From Voacanga thouarsii (lineage: Eukaryota > Streptophyta > Magnoliopsida > Gentianales > Apocynaceae): DNA of 64,000 nt. A program made the position numbers and the translations under genes. Below, in pieces: positions 11,529-23,519 of the stretch (position 1 is its first letter; each line of letters begins with the position of its first letter). The notes under the pieces were generated by a model, which saw only the letters and a program-made list of their open reading frames with translations, was not told the origin of the DNA and did no database searches. Location: NCBI GenBank assembly GCA_026120185.1, contig JANUWF010001161.1, positions 878,001 to 942,000 on the forward strand, written 5' to 3'.

Positions 11529-13300
11529 TGAAGGATGAAATGGCAAAAATGATGAAACCGAAAGCATGCTTATAGAACGAAAAAATATACAAAGAATCAT
11601 AGAAGCTATTTACCTCTATGTTTGAATGACCTTATTGGCACTAAAGAAGATGTCTAAACCAGGATGCTTGAAGCCACTAGATCACGTTCTTGTAAATGCC
11701 GGCTTCGTCTCATTCACGCGAAACTTTTGAGCTTCCGGAATAACGCCCTTTCCTCTACTGGTGATAGCTTACAGAGCCTTGGGTTTACTGTGAAAATGAT
11801 CAAAGAACTATGGCCTTGTTTTCCTTTTCATTTCTTTTCAAGCTATCACAGAGAGAGACCAAGAGCATGAAACAAAAAGCACCATGCTTTTGTTATCTTC
11901 TCACGTCAAACAATATGGGATCCATCCCATGTTTTTTTAATTTTATTTTACCATTGGTCTTATTCATTAGGCCAGATAAAATTATTTACTCTTGGGCTTG
12001 AACACCTATAAATAATAAGTCTCAATTATTTATTTTCTGAACTTCATAAAATAGCCCAATAAATAATTAATAAGCCCAAATAAAATAATATAAAATATCA
12101 AGCCTTTTATCTACTTTATACCTAGATTAATTTTCTAATTATTCAATCTAGGCCTTGGGCCCTGAGTAATTAATTAACCAATTAAACTAGATAAAATATA
12201 TACTCTTTCTTGGGCCTTTTATTTTATTCTAGTCTAATAATAAATTAGACAACTTAAATAAAATAAAATAAAACCCATAATTATCAAGACCAATTTCTTA
12301 ACACAAATTTGTCAGGACTTAAGGGCTATTCCAGGAACCAAAAGACACATCGCTTTGGCTACTAAAATAACCAAAATACCCCTGCTATATAAATAGTTAT
12401 ATTTTGCATTTTAAATATTTTCCAATATTACCATAAGGAAATATTGACCCCAAGGACAATATTGCGTTAGCAAAGTCTTCGGCCTACAGGTGTAATGACT
12501 AAATACCCCTCTACGTATCGTGTGCATTTAGAGAGAAGTGTACTAACACCTCTCTAAAAAGACATCTACCATCCTTAAATCTCTAGTCCAATGATCCATG
12601 ACTCCTGGAATACTTCCACTTTCCAAGGGAGCTACCCTAAAGCAAACATCCAAGTCATGTTCGCCAAGGGCCCTAGATAGTTAGACTATTTGAACAGTCA
12701 CAAGGGGCGATATAACGCAGAAGCTATTTTGTAAAAGTCTATCTTAACTAACTAATTACATATACCCAACATACAAGTATATCGGCTCTATAAAAAAACC
12801 TCAACTACAGCATATCAAAGTACATGCTTCCAGCTTCGTCAGACCACAAACTCATACTCAAGCGACAGAGTATTAGTTCATGCTGTAGCAGTAATAGTCT
12901 GAGTTTCTTCTAAATAGTACTTTTAGAAACTACTATTACAAGTCCTGTCTATGTATTCGAAATACGCTCATGCTATGAAGTGAGTGGACTACTTACTGGC
13001 TAAAGATAAACTATTTCTCATTTGAAATTCATAACACAATAACCTAAACATGATGAGATTTCCATTCTCATCAATCAGATAAGAACAAATGTTTATATGT
13101 TAAATAACCTGTGATCTATACCTTACTGTGAAAGACCACCATTCACATAGATCACTTACTTAAATATAAAGGGTCCTATCTAAACGTAAATCGTGCACAA
13201 ATAAAATGTAAATTCACAAACAAATTTTCAGAATAAATTCTTTTATTAATAAATTGATAATTACAGTAGAAAACTAGTCTAGAGGGCATATATTCTAACA
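11529..13300 (-). mobile_element. copia-2 3' LTR (1772 bp)
   Basis: It runs from TGAAGGATGAAATGG at 11529 to TATATTCTAACA at 13300 (TG...CA). It is matched over about 1.25 kb by the truncated 5' LTR at 23520-24795. The adjacent minus-strand polypurine tract and position after RNase H identify it as the 3' LTR. Confidence 0.92.
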
Positions 13301-13311
13301 ATCTCCCACTT
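13301..13311 (-). other. Polypurine tract of copia-2
   Basis: The minus strand reads AAGTGGGAGAT immediately before the LTR start TGTTAGAATATATGCC, the usual copia plus-strand primer site. Confidence 0.85.
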
Positions 13312-13683
13312 GCACTCTAAGACTAAAAAAGTCCGTAGGTGCCCATCCCTATGGCATGTAAGTATCTCTTGAAGACTCTTTCAGCTAAAGGCTTGGTGAA
13401 GGGATTTGCCAGGCTTTCTCTAAGGCTATCTGTTCCACCATAATTTCCCGTCTTTGGATGAAATCCCGGATCAGGTGGTACTTTCTCTCAATGTGCTTCC
13501 TTTTCTTGTGGTTCCTAGGTTCTTTATATTGTGAGACTACTCTAGAGTTGTTGTAATACACCACAATCGGTCTTTCCATGTGTGGCACAACTCCAAGTTT
13601 TGAAAGAAATTTTCGGAGCCAGACTGCTACCTTAGATGCCTCTGAAGCTGCCACATACTCAGCTTTCACGGTTGAGTCAGTAA
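13312..13683 (-). pseudogene. pol: copia-2 RNase H, C-terminal part
   Basis: The minus-strand frame starts right at the LTR boundary with the RNase H segment containing AEYVAASEA (catalytic-Glu region). It continues through VVYYNNSRVV, where the Asp of the usual CDN motif reads as Tyr-Asn, and KRKHIERKYHLIRDF. The expected DPFTKPL-type end is disrupted by frameshift. The preceding residues, ending in SIKQSCIT, are found at 18097-18150 on the other side of the solo LTR. RNase H would degrade the RNA strand during reverse transcription; this copy is dead. Confidence 0.85.
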
Positions 13684-13928
13684 TGTGAAACCCCGGTCAA
13701 AACCAACCTTAGAGTAAGAGGGTTGGGATGCATATCATATTTTATTTCATGGTTAAATATATTTTCATATGATTTTTATGTGTTTTGGATTCGAATTTTA
13801 TTGTCTTGAAGTCTTGTTGGTGAGTATTGTGTGAGAGGGGCAAGATGGTAATTTTTGCCCGAGGTGAAAATAGGGAGATAGCCTATGGATTGAATAGAAA
13901 ATAATTTTCTAGTGAAAATATCAACAAG

Positions 13929-14000
13929 AGTTGTTGGGGTATAGTGGTTAGAGCTTTGGAATTAATTCTTGAGGTCTTGGGTTCAAATTCCATCATAGAA
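13929..14000 (+). other. tRNA-like A-box/B-box segment inside the LTR
   Basis: GGTATAGTGGTTAGAGC resembles a tRNA D-arm (A box) and GGGTTCAAATTCC resembles a T-arm (B box), about 35 nt apart as in tRNA genes. Related segments sit about 245 bp from the LTR start in the other copies: 221-287, 36369-36437 and 49703-49770. The T stem and acceptor stem pair poorly, so it is not a functional tRNA gene. It may be a fossil tRNA/SINE or a pol III-like promoter. Confidence 0.45.
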
Positions 14001-15625
14001 GCTTTAGCTAGATTAAGTTTTATTTTTGCTTAGTGGAGGAAATTTCGGTCTTAAGAGCTTAGAGTAAGGTAGGGATGATGCCCTAAGAAAGAAATGCTAG
14101 GAGTATTCTCATTCCACTCTTTTGCCCTACTCGAATTTTCTAAAGGGAATTCTTGTTCCCTTGATCTTTGGTTTTCTTTAGGTTTCAACTTCTTAGTTTG
14201 ATCAAGATGTTCTATTTATTTTCTTTCCAAAAATTTCAGTAAAATTCTGTGATCTTGTGGGATCAAAATGCCTTAGTAAAAGGCTTCTCATGGTCTGAAA
14301 AATGTGGAAGAATGGTGGGAAATTCCAAGGGGAAAATTCCCTCTAGTAAGCTTGCTGAAATTTCACTCTAGACTAGTTCATCTTCCTTCATGGCATAAGT
14401 TGAAAATTTCCAGCTTGTTGTACCTTCAAAATGTCGAAATTTTTAGCTAACATTCCCTCCCAAATGCTGCCAGAAAAATGGCCTTTAGGATCAATTTGAA
14501 ACCTGAAAATTCTTGACCAATTTCGGACTGCTCAAAGCTGAAGCAAAACAGGAAAAATTCCTATATGAAAAACAGTTTTGAGAGTCCAAAACCAAGCTGT
14601 TTTCTTCCAGATCTTGTTCAGTACCTTAGCCATGTTTTTCCTTCGTGAAGAAGGCTAGAAACCAGCCTTGAATACCCCTGAAATTCCCTTCAAAACTCGC
14701 TGTAAATTGGCCAGAAGTGGCAGCCGAAATTCTGCCCAGAAAAATTCCTGTTCAGCGAAATGCTGGGCAATCCAAAGTTCCAGCTTTGTTTCCTATTTTT
14801 CTTCTAGCCGAAACACCAACCTTAATCTGTCAAAACCTTCCTTAAACCTCCATTAACAGAGCTCCATTGTTTCCCTCAAGCTTCTGCATGAAATTCAGCA
14901 ATGGCTGTCCGAAAATCTCTTCAACAAATCCCTACAATTTAGCTTGATTGGTTTCCAAAATTCCAACCATCCTTGTTTAAGCAACCTTCCATAATATCTT
15001 ACTCAAATGACCAGACATCTTCTTCATCATTGTGCACCTTAGTTTCGGCCATCATAAGCCATCTTGAATCAGCTTTAATTCCTCAGAAAAGCTGCTCAAC
15101 CAGTCGGCCATAGGAGACCTTCAAAGCTCTCCAAATTATCAAGATATCCTAGAATATTTAGTTTCCAAATTCACTTCCTAAAAATATTCTCCAAGGATTG
15201 TGACAACTAACCCTTCATTTTCTCTTCCAAATCAGAGAAACAACTCCCTAAACCCTACAAAAATTTGACCAGCCCTATGCCTCACAAAAATTCAGCAGCT
15301 GCACAAGAGCAACCTCTCGAAATCTCTCAATCTCCAATAACACACACACTACACCAAGAACACCTACCTCTTCCCTACACTTAATACCCCTCCAAACCAT
15401 CTCAAATCCTCTCAAAAACTTCCAGATTTGACCTACTCACTGCTGTGAGTCCATCAACACCATTATTAACATCAAACTCCTCAAATCATCTTGCTACTTC
15501 AGATCAAAAGCAGAAATTTCTGTGAAGGACAAGAACATCTTCAAGGTAAATTCATCCTATCAACTTCATCTTCTCCAAACATGATCTCTAGTGAGAACCT
15601 ATGTGAATAAACATACTAATGATCT

Positions 15626-15660
15626 CTTCTTCTTCTTCTTCTTCTTCTTCTTCTTCTTCT

Positions 15661-15709
<49 letters not shown>
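15626..15709. repeat. (CTT)n followed by (CT)n microsatellite
   Basis: About 13 CTT units run into about 22 CT units inside the solo LTR, at the position where the first LTR has only CT (1886-1934). Confidence 0.95.
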
Positions 15710-15711
<2 letters not shown>

Positions 15712-15925
15712 GGCCGAAACTCCTCTCCCTTGGCCGGATGACTTCTTCTCTATAATCATGCTCTCGCCATCTCCTTTGGACAAAGTTAGACACCTAGGAG
15801 TTGAGATCTACTCTAAACTCCTTCAAGGCGTTCATCAACCAAGTAAGTACCATCAATCCTTCTTTTAAACTCTAGAAGCATGTCTCTAGGGTGATAATGA
15901 TAATAGGTGGATGGTGATAGGATTT

Positions 15926-15951
15926 AAATATATATATATATATATATATAT
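15926..15951. repeat. (TA)n microsatellite
   Basis: About 12 TA units in the solo family-A LTR. Confidence 0.9.
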
Positions 15952-18096
15952 TGTTGAGATTGAAGTATGAATATATGTATGATTGTGAAGGAGATGGGAT
16001 TTATGCATGAAAGGATTGTCTTGGATGATTATATGATGATTTGAGGTTGATGCATGTCATAAGTAGTATATGTGATGAAGTATGCTAGAGATTATGTCAC
16101 CTTTGGTGAATAGGGTATATATTCATGATGGATTAATATTGAAGCCATGATCATGTTTATGCTAGTAGGGGTTAGATCATGTGTTGATAAATTGAGATCT
16201 ATGCTTGTATGCATGATTTGGATGATTTGATGAATTAAAGGATTGTATATGTAATGATTGTGGTTAGCCATGGGAATTTGATCATGATCTAGTTGTTCCC
16301 AAACAAATTTTTACTTCATGAATAAAATATTCAATAAAATAATTTCTCCTAGTATTTTCGAAAGAAAAAAAAAACCCTAGGAAGGGTAGATTTGGATTGT
16401 CGTATGTATAAAGGATATTTTAGTCAAACAAATAATGATTTTTGCTAGAAAATATATATATATATATGTGTGTGCGTGTATGTATATATTACTTAATATA
16501 ATGAGATCAATTAAAGCCTTTATGAAAATAATTACAATTAGTAGAATATATATTACTAAAATTTTAAATATTATCTTCTAATCAAAACTCCTTAAGAATT
16601 TATTTAATATTGTTCATGTGAGACTCATTAAATTTATTTTCAACTAATTTTAGCTACCAATTATTTTCTAACAACTAAATTATTAATAAATCAATATATT
16701 ATTTAATACTACCTAGAACTCTTGATCAAATAAACTCTAAATTTTCCCTAACAAGATTTAAGCTTTCAACTTATTAAATTTATTTCCCAAACCATTAATT
16801 ATTTTAAATAATTGTGCTAGGCTTAACTCTTAAACCTATTTACTTATTGTTTAACCTTAAAGCTTGGGACACTAGGATCATGGTAGTAGTAAGTTGAGTC
16901 GATTTAAAATTAAGGAAGTAATTTGTGGCTTGAAATTGATTGTGATTTGTATTTGCCCATGTGGGGTTAGGTCTGTCGTTGGAGACCTTGTTATTGTGAG
17001 CAAGAATCAGATAAGCTCCTGCATAAAACCTGTTTGATGCAAAATGTTTATTATGGCAAGCCAAGTGTAGAGTGCATGGACACTCATTTATGTAATGGCA
17101 ATTGAGGGTTAAATCCTTTCTTATTTCAAACATTTGAATTATTTAAAAGCCAATGAGTAGATTTACTCAAACTCAAACTCTTTCTAAAACTGATTTTGTT
17201 AAAGACTTTGGAAAACCCATAAATTGCCATTTTCATGTGGAATAGTGTTTTGTTCATTTTATCCCAAGTGGGAAACGTCGTTGAGTACTCAATAAGGGTG
17301 GACTACTAGGACTAGTCTTTGAAGGGTTATGGTAAGTCTCTCAGTAGGTGGCCACCTCTGAGGGGTGAGTCCTTCCCGGATAAGATGCCAGTCCAGTGAC
17401 TCGTGCTGGTCCGAGCTAGCAGTTTGTTTTCAGTCAAGTGACTATGGTTTGTCGGAATGGACACTCGGTTGTTGTTTGGGTATAGAGAAGGAGGAGTATC
17501 TTGCCCAGTAGGCCGATCACCTACTTTTGTCATCTGCACAAAGTGTCGGCATTCTGATTGGTTATGGGGCCCAACGTGTGGTAACCCATATCCCTTTCTT
17601 TCGAGTGGTTGATTTTATTACTTATGTATGGCTGGAAAAGCCAAAACGTCAATCTTGCTTTTGACTAATGTTATTGCTTGCCAGTATTTCTCTTATAAAG
17701 GTTTCACACTTTGCATCCACGGACTGTTTTCACTAAACACCCAAAGCACACACGGACTTACTGAGATTTCTGTCTCACCACCATTTTATCATGATTTCAG
17801 GTCCATCCTGCTATGGGCATGAGTAGCTATATATTATCTGCTTTGGAAGAATTTTCTGAGGATTTATTTTGTGTAATGTTGGGAGAGCTGAGAGCGGATG
17901 AATTTTTATTATGGATTTGTTTCGATTATTCTTGGATTTATTATTATTTCTTTTGAGTTGTAATAAATTTCAAGTTGACGTATCATTTTATTTCCGCTAT
18001 TATATTTGTGTGTCCTAGTTATAAAGACCCCTTGTCCTTTGGACGGGGTGACATCCCTGGCCTTGGCGGGCCTAGGTAGTGGGGTGTTACAAGTAA

Positions 18097-19300
18097 TGCA
18101 AGATTGCTTGATACTCTTCCATGAAGCAGCACCTCCAGATAAGGTGAAGATATATCCACTAGTATATTTTCTCTCATCCTTATCTGCCGGGAAGTCGAGT
18201 CTATGTATCCAGTAAGAACCAAGTCGTCAGTCCTGGAAACTAGCATATAATCTTTTGTACCACTGAGGTACTTGAAAATATACTTTACAACTTGCTAAAG
18301 AACCTCCTCAAGGTTTGATTGATATCTGCTAACTAAGCCTATGGCTAAGTAGATATCTGGCCTAGTGCACAGCATGATGTGCATAAGACTTCCCACAGCC
18401 GAAGCGTAGGGAATCCTACTCATCCTGTCTTTTTCCTCTTGAGACTTAGGACAGTCCTTAGAATAAAAAGACAACCCATGACTGCAAGGGATTAGAGCTC
18501 TCTTGCATGAGTCCATGCTAAACTTGGCCAGCATCTTGTCAATGTATGTCGTTCGGGATAATCCTAACATTCTCTACTTCCTATTTCTAAGAAGCTTCAT
18601 CCCAAGAATGTAACTAGCTTCTCCCAAGTCCTTCATACTAAATTGACTAGACAACCAAACCTTAGTAGATGATAATATTCTTACATCATTCCTAATGAGT
18701 AGAATGTCATCCACATATAGGATAAGAAAAACCATGTTTTATGCCTTTCAATTTTCTGTACACACATGGTTCATCTTCTTTTTGAATGAAACCGTAAGAC
18801 TTTACAGTCTCATCAAAATGAATGTTCCATATTTTAGATGTCTGCTTAAGTCCATAAATGGACTTTTTAAACTTGCAAATCATATGTTCCCGGTCTTTAG
18901 CAATAAAACCTTCCGGTTGGGACATATAGATGTCTTTATTGAGATGGCCATTAAGAAATGCCAGATTGACATCCATTTGTCATATCTCGTAGTCGAAATG
19001 ACATGCAATGGCAAGGAGGATACGAATGGACTTAAGCATGGCTACCGGGGAAAATGTTTCCTCATAATTGATTCCATCTTTCTGAGCATACCTTTTTGCC
19101 ACAAGACTAGTTTTGAAGGTTTTCGCCTTCTCATCAATTTCCCTCTTCCTCTTCTATAGTCATTTACACTTAATGGGTTTTATCCTTTCAAGTGAAGCTA
19201 TAAGATCCTAAACCTGATTGAAGTATATAGACTCAATCTCGATTTTCATTGTTTCATGCCATAAATTTGCATCAGTATCAACAATAGCCTCCTCATATCT
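18097..19300 (-). pseudogene. pol: copia-2 reverse transcriptase and start of RNase H
   Basis: Minus-strand RVT_2-type reverse transcriptase in pieces. An N-terminal piece (18976-18707) has MDVNLAFLNGHL, YMSQPEGF, KKSIYGLKQ and FIQKEDEPCVYRKL. The first catalytic Asp (MDV) is kept, but the frame breaks just before the YVDD region. A second piece (18570-18295) has YIDKMLAKFSMD and GSLMHIMLCTRPDIYLAIG, the connection to RNase H. Stops and frameshifts separate the pieces. At 18097-18150 the RNase H begins (SWKSIKQSCIT) and is cut by the solo LTR. In life it would copy retrotransposon RNA into DNA inside the particle. Confidence 0.85.
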
Positions 19301-20560
19301 AGTGGGATCTTATTTCTAATGGTCAGAGACCAACTCGAAAACCTCTCCTGTCTATCTTTCTAGAGCTCTAGATACCCTCCCACTACGACAAAGCTCCGTT
19401 TGTACAGGTTCTTGAGGCTGTGTCTCTTCGTGTTCCATAATCGGGTCTGAAGAAGTTGATTTCGAAGATAAGTTCTCCTCGAGTTCCAATCTTGTTGAAC
19501 CTTTAGTGGAAGTACTTTGATCATCCTCCAAGTATCTAGCATTAGTACTTACCAGTACTTTCTGCTCCTTGGGATGATAAAAGTAACCTCCTTTTGTCCC
19601 TTTTGGATACCTAATAAAGTAGCATAATTCTGATATTAGTTCTAGCTTGTTTCCCTTGATCAGTACATAAGCTAGACACCCTTATATCCTGAGATAATTT
19701 AGACTTGGCTTATACCCAATCCACATCTCATAGGGCGTCCTAGGCACTAACTTGGAAGACACCAAGTTTAGAATGTATGCTGCTGTTTCCAAGGCATATC
19801 TAAAAAAGAAAGACTGGAAGAATATCATAGACATCATGCTTTGGACCATTTCCATTAATGTTATGTTCCTTCTCTTAGCTACTACATTCTGCGGGAGTGT
19901 ACTTGGAGCAGAGAATTGGGATACTATCCTATGATGTACCATGTAATCCTTAAACTCACCAAGGAGGTACTCTCCACCAAGATCCAATCGTAAGGTTTTG
20001 ATTAGTTTACCTATCTGATACTCCATTTCAGTTTTAAACTCTTTGAACTTGTCAAAAGAGTTAGACTTGCGCCTCATCAGGTAGACATAACCAAACCTTG
20101 TACAATCATCCGTGAAAGTGATAAAGTACTCAAAACCCCCTCTAGCTTGTGTACACAAAGGACCACACACATCAATATGAACAAGGCCCAATATCTCCTT
20201 GGCTCTATCAGCTTTTTGGATGAACGACCTTTTGGTCATTTTTCTCATAAGGCATGATTCACGCTGATGCCAACTTTCCAATCTTAATGAGCCCAAGGGC
20301 CCATCATGGATTAACCTCCGAATCTTGGTTGAGTTAATATGACCCAACCTTAGATGCCAAATATATGAGTCATTGACATTGGTCTTTCTCTTCTTACTTA
20401 AAGGTTCAGATTGAGAGTTATTTATTTGATTATTTGTAAGATTTAAAAAGAATAAGTTTTCATACATGTACCCTGTACATAAAACTTCTCCATTTCTACT
20501 GATAGTAATACAAGAATGGAAAGAAACAAAATATCCATGATTTAGTAGCTTTGCAACTGA
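19301..20560 (-). pseudogene. pol: copia-2 integrase with GAG-pre-integrase region
   Basis: The minus-strand open stretch 20467-19682 (261 residues) carries WHLRLGHI (HHCC zinc-domain histidine region, residues 37-44) with a damaged cysteine pair (HQRESC), then the rve core. The first catalytic Asp is at residue 99 (VHIDVCGPL) and the second at residue 162 (LRLDLGGEY). The catalytic Glu of the usual VAERRN motif is Lys at residue 198 (VAKRRN), so the DDE triad is broken. After the stop, the sequence continues with the usual C-terminal GCLAYV and YPKGTKGGYFY segments and an acidic linker to about 19301. Integrase would insert the cDNA into host DNA. Confidence 0.87.
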
Positions 20561-20791
20561 AATTAAATTCTATCTAAAACCGAGTACATATAAAATATCC
20601 TTCAATATAACTACTTTATTACAATAAAAAATAAGATCCAACTCTTCCACTGCAAAGGCCCATACTCGTGCATCATTTTCTACTTGTAATCCATGCTCGC
20701 CCTTCTAGAGTCTTCTTATCTTCCTAAACCCCTACAAGGAGTTATAGATATGATCAGTGGCATCAGAATCAACAATCCAAATAGAAGTTGA

Positions 20792-21761
20792 TTAAACCAT
20801 TGAAATTGACTCTAGATAGAGAACAATACCTGTACGATTTTTCTTGGCTTGAAGTTTTGGACACTCTTTTTTCCAGTGTCCCTTCTGCCTGTATTTGAAG
20901 CACTTGCCTTTGGGCTTGCTGGGCTGGTTCTTGGGCGGGGCTAGTGCATTTTCCTTCTTCTTCTTGAACTTCTTGAGCTTGGGCCCAGTTTTGGAAGAAA
21001 AAATCCTAGTAATCATAGCCTTGGATTATGGCTTCATGACATTCTCTGCCACCTGGAGTTCTTTTATTAACTCGGTTAAACTCATGTTTTGAACTTCCTG
21101 GGCTTGGACTCTGTTTTAGAAGAAAAAGTCCTAGCAATCATAGCCTTGGATTGTGGCTTCATGACCTTCTCTACCACCTGGAGCTCTTTCATTGACTTGG
21201 TTAAACTCATGTTTAACTTATTCATATTATAATTTAACTTAAACTAAGTAAAAAAGTCCAGAAGAGATTCGAGAACCATGTCCACTTGGCTCTCGGGGTC
21301 AATTATGGTCCCTATGACTTCTGCTTCCTCGAAAGTAGCAATTATCTTGAGCATATGCTCTCTGACTGATACTCCCTCAACCATTTTAGTGTTGATGATC
21401 GTCCTAAAAGCCTCCTACCTTGCGGGCTGGCTCTTATCTGCGAACATCATGACTAATAATTGGCTAATGTCGTACGCAATAGCCATGTACTCATGTTTAG
21501 ACTGGAGTACATTAGACATAGAGGCCAACATGTAGCATCAAGCTATCTCATTGGCCTTCTTCCATACTTTTTCTCAGTCTCTCGCTCTTCAGCAGTGGAA
21601 TCCTCCCTGATAATAGGGCAAGTGTAAAAAAGGACACACTTATATTCCATAGCAGTATGTATTATGTTCAAGTTTCTTTTTCAATCCACATAATTTAGAG
21701 CCGTTAACTTATTCTCACAGAGAATAACGACCAAAGGACTAAAAGAACTTCCACCAACCAT
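20792..21761 (-). pseudogene. gag: copia-2 Gag with zinc knuckle and internal duplication
   Basis: The ATG is at 21761-21759. It is homologous to the copia-1 gag, with several stops. The C-terminal part (21016-20792) is Lys-rich and carries a zinc knuckle reading CFKYRQKGHWKKEC, in which the second Cys of the CCHC motif has become Tyr. A 125-bp tandem duplication (spacing of the two CATAGCCTTGGAT copies, 21014 and 21139) repeats the VMKPQSKAMI region and breaks the frame. Copia-1 was interrupted at this same region. It would package the RNA; this copy is dead. Confidence 0.85.
20970..21215. repeat. 125-bp tandem duplication in the copia-2 gag
   Basis: Two adjacent diverged copies; the segment around 20990-21090 recurs around 21115-21215 with the same order of motifs. 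It is absent from the available part of the copia-1 gag. Confidence 0.8.
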
Positions 21762-23504
21762 TGCTAAAAAATCGAAAATAAAAGAAAATTCAATTTGTGA
21801 AAAACAAAAATAATTTATGACTTTATCCTCATATTAAATCCGATAATAGTTAATCCTATCACTATAATCTTTAATATGATTAATTTGGCTCTTAGAAAAA
21901 TTGACATAGCTTCTTCGGAACATTAGCAGTTTCCTAAACTAAGTGTATTAATCACCATAAATTAATTTTCCTTCTAGGTAATGATTTAGAAGATAACTCC
22001 ATCATGGGATGACCATTCCCTCTCATTTCTTATGGATATTCCTCTTATTATAACCTCAAACGTGGGCTGGCCGATCATAGCACGTGTCTCGGGTTATTAA
22101 TTGCATTCATCTATTAGTTCTAGATTCTTGTGGTATTCCCATCTTATACCGGTTCACTCCCAGGGTGACGCGAGGGGATTCATGATCTCTAATGAGGATC
22201 GTGATAGAAGCCGTGGGGCCGTTGGAATCTCTCTCCCACTTAGTATTTTAAAATAAGGGTTTTCTTGGAAAATATCCTTTGAAAATTTCAATTAAGTTTT
22301 CTTTTAACTCAAAAAATAAAATATCTAAACCCATAAAAATTTCTATGGCAAGGTTTATACCCTTTGAGAAATTTTTCATGAATTAATTTTATTTAAGTTA
22401 ATAAACTTAATAATTTCAAAAATTTCCAATAAAACTTTTGAGAGATTTTGATCTCAAGTTTAATTTGACAAAAAAAACAAATTTTCTTATTAAAATTAAA
22501 TCAAAATGGTTTTCTATTTTAATTCACAAAAATATCTAAATCCAAAATATTTTCTATGTCAAGGATAAAATCCTTTGAGAAAATAACCAAGAATTAATTT
22601 TTGTTCGAATTAAAATTAACCATTTGAATTAAGAAAAATGTTTTTCTTCGTAAAAAATTCTCAAAGACTTTGATCTTTAAGAAAATGCGCGCATAGGTAC
22701 AAAAAAAATAAGCATACTAGAAAATTGTGAACGTTTTCATGCTCTTCTATTCTTTTAACCTAAGTGTCCAAATAATAGAATTAAACACATTAATTAATTA
22801 ATAGTCTTGTTTAATCTTAAATTTTCTTTACTATTATTTGTCATGTAAAATTTTCCAAGAATATTAATTATTGCAATAAAAATAACTTCGTTTGGTATTG
22901 GACAAAAAAAAAATTATTTATTTTTTTAATTTCTAGTCCAGTGCACCCGCCACACTGGATCATGGTCCATGCGAAAAACCTATGGGCCACAATCTGGGCG
23001 AGTGCCCACAACCCAGCTTGAAGAGCTGCTCGCAACCCGCCAAGCTCAATCAAAATCATTGACCGAAATTGGTGCAATTTTCATTTGCAAAATGCAAATT
23101 GCTTTCTCACGGTGTGCAAGGAAGCTTTCCTCACGCGCCGGCTGGGCTACGGCTCCAAGCTGTGGCCCGGACGGCTCCAGACTCATCCAAGGTATGCGAC
23201 TCGGCTCATCTTCTCTAGATTTTCTTGTGATTTTCCTTCTGCGTTTGGCATTTTTTTTTTCTTCTGGTTCTTTTGTCTAGACAACATATAAAACCACTTA
23301 ACAAGCTCCTATACCCTTAAAATACAGTGGGCTTACATATTTCATCTAAGAAAGCAGTAAATTACAATGTTCCTATGCTTTCACTCGCAAAACTTACACA
23401 GAGACTATCCCAAACCAGAAACGCAAAGGTTAACAAAAACATCCAAAACAAATATTTTCTTATTTTAGTTAAGCCTAGCATGCTTTCTATATTTGCCAAA
23501 CCAT
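21762..23504 (-). other. copia-2 untranslated leader
   Basis: About 1.7 kb, AT-rich, collinear with the copia-1 leader (the block around 22020-22240 matches 5100-5360). A GC-rich patch lies near the PBS (23125-23190), as in copia-1. The open frames here are short and not conserved. I see no gene. Confidence 0.7.
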
Positions 23505-23517
23505 GGCTCTAATACCA
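23505..23517 (-). other. Primer-binding site of copia-2
   Basis: The minus strand reads TGGTATTAGAGCC, one base away from the canonical initiator tRNA-Met complement (C to T), two bases from the LTR end at 23520. Confidence 0.88.
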
Positions 23518-23519
23518 CT

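Larger units (their letters stand above)
13684..18091 (+). mobile_element. Solo LTR of the Ty3 family-A element (4408 bp) with target-site duplication
   Basis: It begins TGTGAAACCCCGG and ends GGGGTGTTACA. It is flanked by the 5-bp direct repeat AGTAA at 13679-13683 and 18092-18096. Removing the LTR and one AGTAA rejoins the copia-2 RNase H frame exactly. No primer-binding site, polypurine tract or internal genes are present, so this is a solo LTR left by LTR-LTR recombination. Internal landmarks are a tRNA-like segment (13929-14000), CTT/CT and TA microsatellites, a palindrome (17340-17362) and a terminal hairpin (18028-18048). At over 4 kb the LTR is very long. Confidence 0.95.

Noticed and set aside
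13929..14000. Functional tRNA gene
   Set aside because: T-stem and acceptor pairing are poor and the copies diverge at paired positions; kept only as a tRNA-like segment.
18695..19159. 154-codon plus-strand frame
   Set aside because: It is antisense to the copia-2 reverse transcriptase.
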